NCBI GenBank assembly: GCA_018222805.1
Contig: JAAEZQ010000010.1
Location: forward strand, 60,798-124,797
From: Vibrionaceae bacterium
GTDB taxonomy: Bacteria > Pseudomonadota > Gammaproteobacteria > Enterobacterales > Vibrionaceae
Length of the DNA: 64,000 nt
Direction of reading: 5' to 3'
Shown one piece after another: positions 59,922 to 64,000 of the stretch. The stretch's first letter is position 1, and each line of letters begins with the position of its first letter. Both the position numbers and the translations under genes were made by a program. The notes under the pieces are model-generated. The model made no database searches and was not told where the DNA came from. It was given only the letters and a program-made list of their open reading frames with translations.

Positions 59922-60686
59922 TTATTCCTCCCCAGCAAATACAGGCAGTTTGATCAGCGATGGTGGCGCTTGCTTCTTAGCGATGCGCAGACCTTGCTGT
60001 ACAGCGATACGGTAGCTTTCAGGTAGTGTTTCCCACTGACGAGTTTGTTGGTTCCACATGCCTGTTTCACCGCCGTCTGGAGATTGGAATAGAAGTGCCG
60101 TACGACCAATACGTAAGAAGTCATAAGTCACAACTTCGCCGTTACGGTCTAGGCTAGCTTTGTAAGATTCAATAGAGCGCGAGAAGCCTTCTTCAATTTG
60201 GTACGCTTCCATCACTTTACGGAATTTTTCTGAGGTAGTTACGTCCGCACGGTCCATCAGGCGGTGTAACTCTTGAACGCGTTTATTGCGTTCTTCTTTT
60301 TGGAATGGCAGATCGAGAGTCACAAATTCGTCTAGCGCATCGATCATTTTTAGTGTTAGAGGGACAACTTCTGTTGCCGTTTGATCGATTTGAGCAATTT
60401 GATTATTCAATGAGTCCAGTTCGCCTTGTTGCGATTGAACCATACGGTTAATTTGCTCGTTGTAGACTTTCATACTGTCGATTTGACGAAGTAAGCCTTT
60501 ATATTCTGCCAACATGCCTTCAGTGCTTTCAGCGTAAGTGTCGATTTTTTGCTGAGAGGCTTCAGAAGATTTATTCGCTTTTGCTTGGGTTGAAACTACA
60601 GTGCTGGAATCGGCAGCAACAGCGTAGCTACCTATAGTAAGCAACGCTGTAGCAATGGCACTGAGACCAAATTCCTTGAAATTCAT
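59922..60686 (-). CDS. DUF3450 family periplasmic coiled-coil protein
   Basis: A 254-residue protein with a signal peptide (1-24, ending AVA-ADS) and an almost wholly helical coiled-coil region (about 30-150) followed by a more compact C-terminal part (about 165-254, with RTALLFQSPDGGETGMWN). This fits the DUF3450 family, usually found beside TtpC/ExbB/ExbD/TonB clusters; I infer a role in the same machinery, but none is proven. I start at ATG 60686, which has AAGGATG upstream; a start 57 bases earlier adds residues with no family match. Confidence 0.85.
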   Translation of the reverse strand: MNFKEFGLSAIATALLTIGSYAVAADSSTVVSTQAKANKSSEASQQKIDTYAESTEGMLAEYKGLLRQIDSMKVYNEQINRMVQSQQGELDSLNNQIAQIDQTATEVVPLTLKMIDALDEFVTLDLPFQKEERNKRVQELHRLMDRADVTTSEKFRKVMEAYQIEEGFSRSIESYKASLDRNGEVVTYDFLRIGRTALLFQSPDGGETGMWNQQTRQWETLPESYRIAVQQGLRIAKKQAPPSLIKLPVFAGEE

Positions 60687-60749
60687 GGTTGCATCCTTGT
60701 CAGTGTTTAAGTCAGTCAAAAGGGCGCGGAAGATCCGCGCCAAATATTT

Positions 60750-63350
60750 TTAGAAGTCGTATGATGCCTCGATGTAAAGCTGACGGCCGATAGGGTCGTC
60801 ATAGCCAATCGCGTAGAATGGTGAAGTATCATTTAGAGGATCGGCAGGCGGTACTTTGTCAAACATGTTGATAGCACCAAGTGTTACACGACCACTCTCG
60901 TTGAATTGGTAAGAAGCCGTTAGGTTCCATGTTGTCATACTAGCGATTTCTGCTTTGTAACCAGCTTTCTTAGCAGAGTCACAGTCGTCAAAGTAGTAAC
61001 GGTTCGCGTAGCTAGAACACATACGGTCGCGGTATTTACCAAATAGGTTGACCGCTACGTCTTCATAAGCCCAACCTAGGTTCAGAGTTGCAGTGTACTC
61101 AGGCATGAAGTCTGTCTCATCAGTCACTGGTTCACTGTCGTTCTCTTGGTATTCAGCAATCAGAATCTTAGTTAAAGCAACTCGAGTATTGAATGAACCA
61201 AACTCGTTGGTGTCGTAAGCGTAAGTTACGGCAAGGTCGATACCTGAACGCTCTTCGAATGATTGGTTTACTGGACCGTAAGATACTGACTTGATTGTTC
61301 CGTCTGCATTACGAACAACTTCAGTGCCAGGGTATTTACCTGGAGCGTTGATAACGTCTTGGTAGCTTGGTGCTGTTACAACATCTTCCATCTTGATGTG
61401 GTACCAATCTACTGTTAAGCCAAGATCATCTACAGGTTCCCAAGCAAGGCCTAAGTTGATGTTCGTACTAGTCTCTTCTTTTAGTTCAGCATTTGGACCG
61501 TTTAGCGTGTCAAAGTACTGGGTATCACACTCTGGGTACTTATCTTTGTCTTGTGGACCACTGCCGCCAGCTTGTGCACAAAGAACAGGGTCAAAACCAG
61601 AGCCAAAGCCACGAGTTTGTTCACCGAATAGACGCTTCAAGTCTGGAGCTCGGAAACCTAGACCGTAGCTACCACGTAGTAAAAGAGTGTCTATAGGTCG
61701 ATACGCAAGTGCTACTTTCGGAGTGAACGCCCCACCAGTTGCGGAGTCATCGAAGTAGTGGTCATAACGACCTGCGATAGTCATTTCTAAATCTTCAATG
61801 ATTGGAATGAGCGCTTCGACACCAAGGCCAATCTGATCACGATCACCACCGCCAGATGTACCACCTAGACCAGAGAAACCACTCGCAGCAGTTGTAGCAT
61901 CAATGCTCTCGTTGTAGTCAGTACGGTTCCACTCACCATATACCGCGAAGCCGGACATACCCGCAGGCAACTCCATTAAGTCACCAGAGATAGAGCCGTT
62001 TAGCGAGTAAAGTTTTGAGTAAGCTTCTTTGGTTGAAGTACCGCTGTATTGATTGACGACATCTTGAGAAATTGGACCTAATAGGTCTACAGTGCCATCT
62101 TGAACGGCTTCATCAAGAGTTAGATAAATTGCAGGGTTACTGGTTTCAACGGTTTGCTCTGAGTATCCCGCAGAGACATCCCAGTCATAAGTGTCAGCTA
62201 AAAGGCCATTTAAACCAACGGTTAAACCGAAAGAATCCGCTTCAGTATTACTTTCACGAGCGCCAAATTCGACCATACGGCGAGTATATTCACCAGCGCC
62301 ACGGAAGTGAGTATCATCTACGACAACGCTGTAAGGGTTTGGCTCGAACTCTGACTCAGTAGATTTGTAACCGAAACGAGCTTCAGCCATTGCAGTAACG
62401 TTATCGTTGACATCCATCTCACCGCGTAGAAGAAGGTCGACTTGTTTGTTTTCTGGTTTTAGCGTTCGATAAGCTGAACGGTTAAATCCACATTTGCCAT
62501 CAGCACGGTCAACACCAGCCTCACCAACGACCTCTTTACATGAGGAACCGACATCCGCAGGTGTTAAGTGTGTGCCGTTGTCACCATAGAAGTTTGCGCC
62601 GTAGCTAGAGTAGCCGCTAATTTGAGAACGTTGAGATGCATCATTGCCTGCCCAGTCATCACGATCTGACTGTTTAAGCATTTCATTACCAGCAAACTGA
62701 CCAACGAATAGAACGCGTTTGTCTTCAAAGTCTTTACCGGCTACAACGTCCAAACGACCATTTTGGTAGTCACCATCAGTTGCATCACCCGCTCGTACTT
62801 TTACTGAAACGCCGTCAAAGTCTTTCTTCAAAATGAAGTTTACAACGCCACCGATCGCATCAGAACCGTAGATTGCAGAGCCAGAGTCTGTCATTACTTC
62901 GACACGCTCAATAGCTGCTACAGGGATCTGACCAATATCTTGAAAGTTCGATGTGCCGTTTTGCGCTAGAGGATATTGTGGTACACGACGACCGTCGATC
63001 AAAATCAACGTACGAGAAGCGCCAAGACCACGTAAGTTTACTGACTGTGCTGCAGGAGTGAATGAGAAAGAGTTGGTTTGAGCCATCACACCACCGGTGT
63101 TTTGAGTCAAACTGTTTAGCACGTCTTGAGCGCTGTTAAAGCCTTTGGATTCTATATCTTTGCTGTTGATAACGGTAACTGGTGAAGGGCCTTCCATATC
63201 CGTTGTGGAGATACGCGAACCAGTAACTTTCATCTTTTGAAGTTGTTCAACTTGTTGCTCTTCTGCCTGAGCTGCTACAGGTGCGAATGCCGTGGCCGTA
63301 CCTAAAGCAAGGCTGATCGCAACAGATAACGCTGTTGTGTTTTTATACAT
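60750..63350 (-). CDS. TonB-dependent outer-membrane receptor heading the operon
   Basis: An 866-residue receptor. Signal peptide (1-29, ending AQA-EEQ), then a plug domain with KVTGSRISTTDMEGPSPVTV and VERVEVMTDSGSAIYGSDAIGG (about 150-170), then a 22-strand beta-barrel region ending in F866, the usual BAM recognition terminal Phe. The plug start resembles receptors whose substrates are not siderophores, but the substrate is unknown. There is no Fur box upstream, which also argues against classic iron control. It is the promoter-proximal gene of the TonB2-type operon. Confidence 0.9.
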   Translation of the reverse strand: MYKNTTALSVAISLALGTATAFAPVAAQAEEQQVEQLQKMKVTGSRISTTDMEGPSPVTVINSKDIESKGFNSAQDVLNSLTQNTGGVMAQTNSFSFTPAAQSVNLRGLGASRTLILIDGRRVPQYPLAQNGTSNFQDIGQIPVAAIERVEVMTDSGSAIYGSDAIGGVVNFILKKDFDGVSVKVRAGDATDGDYQNGRLDVVAGKDFEDKRVLFVGQFAGNEMLKQSDRDDWAGNDASQRSQISGYSSYGANFYGDNGTHLTPADVGSSCKEVVGEAGVDRADGKCGFNRSAYRTLKPENKQVDLLLRGEMDVNDNVTAMAEARFGYKSTESEFEPNPYSVVVDDTHFRGAGEYTRRMVEFGARESNTEADSFGLTVGLNGLLADTYDWDVSAGYSEQTVETSNPAIYLTLDEAVQDGTVDLLGPISQDVVNQYSGTSTKEAYSKLYSLNGSISGDLMELPAGMSGFAVYGEWNRTDYNESIDATTAASGFSGLGGTSGGGDRDQIGLGVEALIPIIEDLEMTIAGRYDHYFDDSATGGAFTPKVALAYRPIDTLLLRGSYGLGFRAPDLKRLFGEQTRGFGSGFDPVLCAQAGGSGPQDKDKYPECDTQYFDTLNGPNAELKEETSTNINLGLAWEPVDDLGLTVDWYHIKMEDVVTAPSYQDVINAPGKYPGTEVVRNADGTIKSVSYGPVNQSFEERSGIDLAVTYAYDTNEFGSFNTRVALTKILIAEYQENDSEPVTDETDFMPEYTATLNLGWAYEDVAVNLFGKYRDRMCSSYANRYYFDDCDSAKKAGYKAEIASMTTWNLTASYQFNESGRVTLGAINMFDKVPPADPLNDTSPFYAIGYDDPIGRQLYIEASYDF

Positions 63351-63408
63351 CCTTGTTGCTCCAATTTATTATTACTTCCTGTGTCTGATCGCAAAATGAC
63401 CAAGTGTA

Positions 63409-63429
63409 ACGTTAATGTTTCGTTAACGT
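63409..63429. promoter_or_regulatory. Operator-like repeat downstream of the receptor promoter
   Basis: ACGTTAA-7-TTAACGT is a perfect 7-bp inverted repeat. The same bases can also be read as direct repeats CGTTAA (63410-63415 and 63421-63426) spaced 11 bases, one helical turn. It covers roughly +3 to +24 of the predicted transcript, where a bound repressor would block transcription. The cognate regulator is unknown. Confidence 0.6.
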
Positions 63430-63438
63430 GCGGCCCAT

Positions 63439-63467
63439 GTATAACCGAGGTCAAAAAAGGAAGTCAA
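63439..63467 (-). promoter_or_regulatory. Sigma-70 promoter of the TonB2-type operon
   Basis: On the minus strand TTGACT (63462-63467), 17 bases, TTATAC (63439-63444). Good elements and perfect spacing, about 90 bases upstream of the receptor start. Confidence 0.68.
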
Positions 63468-63479
63468 ACTAGTAGTAAA

Positions 63480-64000
63480 CTAGGATGGTCAAATGTAAAA
63501 AAGATGTAAAAATCTGATTGTGTTATTAATGGCAGAGTAAATATCTAAAAAATGTTAAAAATCCATATTAAACCTCGGAAAAACGCCGAATTTTGTCTTT
63601 CTTATAAACTTTAATGGGTTATGTTGTGTATGGTTTTTAAGCGGGTGATTGAATCTGAAAAAATGTATTTTCCCAGTGGATAATTATGAAATGAGTTTTA
63701 TATGAAATCCTAATCAAGTTAGCTCTAGCACGTGGGGTGGTATCAAAATATGATACCCATTGCTATTAAAGGGCTCACTCACAATTTCGAGTCAATATGC
63801 TTGGGTTGAAATTGTCTTATTATTCTTAATTTTTGCATGTTTATGTAGTGCTTGGGCTCTAATCTGGTCAGATTGATATTCTGTATGAATTATTTTTGTG
63901 GTTTTTTATCATTTTTTATCCAAATGATGCGTTTTTTTGAGAGTAGACGAAGTGCGTCATGTTTTGTTTTTAAACACTTGAAGCCAATGTGGATTCAAGC
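63480..64000. other. AT-rich region without genes at the window edge
   Basis: No credible reading frame on either strand. It contains a perfect inverted repeat GGTATCA-AAATA-TGATACC (63739-63757). The region may carry further control sites for the TonB2-type operon or for a gene beyond the window. Confidence 0.5.

Noticed and set aside
63351..63480. Fur box upstream of the TonB-dependent receptor
   Set aside because: No GATAATGAT-like hexamer repeats are present; AT runs alone are not enough.

Overview
This window looks like a stretch of the large chromosome of a Vibrio, most likely of the Harveyi/parahaemolyticus/alginolyticus group. That rests on inference from gene content and order: engB with a nearby CsrB-type RNA, yihI-hemN, glnA-glnL-glnG opposite typA, a complete gspC-to-gspN type II secretion operon, nfuA-comF-bioH, greB-ompR-envZ, xanP-recG-trmH-spoT-rpoZ-gmk, and a TtpC-containing TonB2-type cluster. 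The DNA reads as native core chromosome. I saw no tRNA, rRNA, insertion sequence, integrase, prophage or CRISPR array.

Layout. 1-5.5 kb: ribosome-assembly GTPase EngB (cut by the window edge), a dihaem cytochrome c4, a CsrB/CsrC-like regulatory RNA, a methyltransferase, YihI, a DUF2489 membrane protein and HemN. 5.5-14.2 kb: adenosine deaminase, then the nitrogen-control locus glnG-glnL-(DUF4124 gene)-glnA with a readable sigma-54 promoter and NtrC sites, facing typA. 14.2-23.4 kb: an NTPase, a DUF2959 lipoprotein, YihY, Dtd, a GNAT-hotdog fusion, an AsmA-family protein, PckA and the Hsp33/Hsp15 pair. 23.6-34.9 kb: the type II secretion operon, 12 genes, ending at a strong terminator. 35-42 kb: cysQ, nudE, nfuA, comF, bioH, an unrecognised 154-residue protein gene, and tex. 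42.2-47.5 kb: a secreted or periplasmic protein built of four retropepsin-like repeats, greB, a decayed small membrane-protein gene, and ompR-envZ. 47.6-55.4 kb: xanP with a PurR box over its promoter, recG, trmH, spoT, rpoZ and gmk. 55.6-63.4 kb: one minus-strand operon for a TonB-dependent receptor, a DUF3450 protein, TtpC, ExbB, ExbD, TonB and a TPR protein, with a clear promoter, an operator-like repeat and a terminator. The last ~500 bases are AT-rich with no gene.

How the parts work together. Regulation is unusually readable here: NtrC sites at both glnA and glnL imply the classical nitrogen feedback loop; the PurR box ties xanthine uptake to purine status; and the Csr-type RNA would titrate CsrA. 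The outer envelope is the other theme: type II secretion, OmpR/EnvZ, AsmA and TonB energy transduction. The items I find most worth follow-up are the four-repeat retropepsin protein (two repeats keep the DTGA motif, two have lost it), the operator just downstream of the TonB-receptor promoter, the 19-bp palindrome overlapping an NtrC site between glnA and typA, and the 120-bp-offset direct repeat after gspN. I do not claim a wholly new system.
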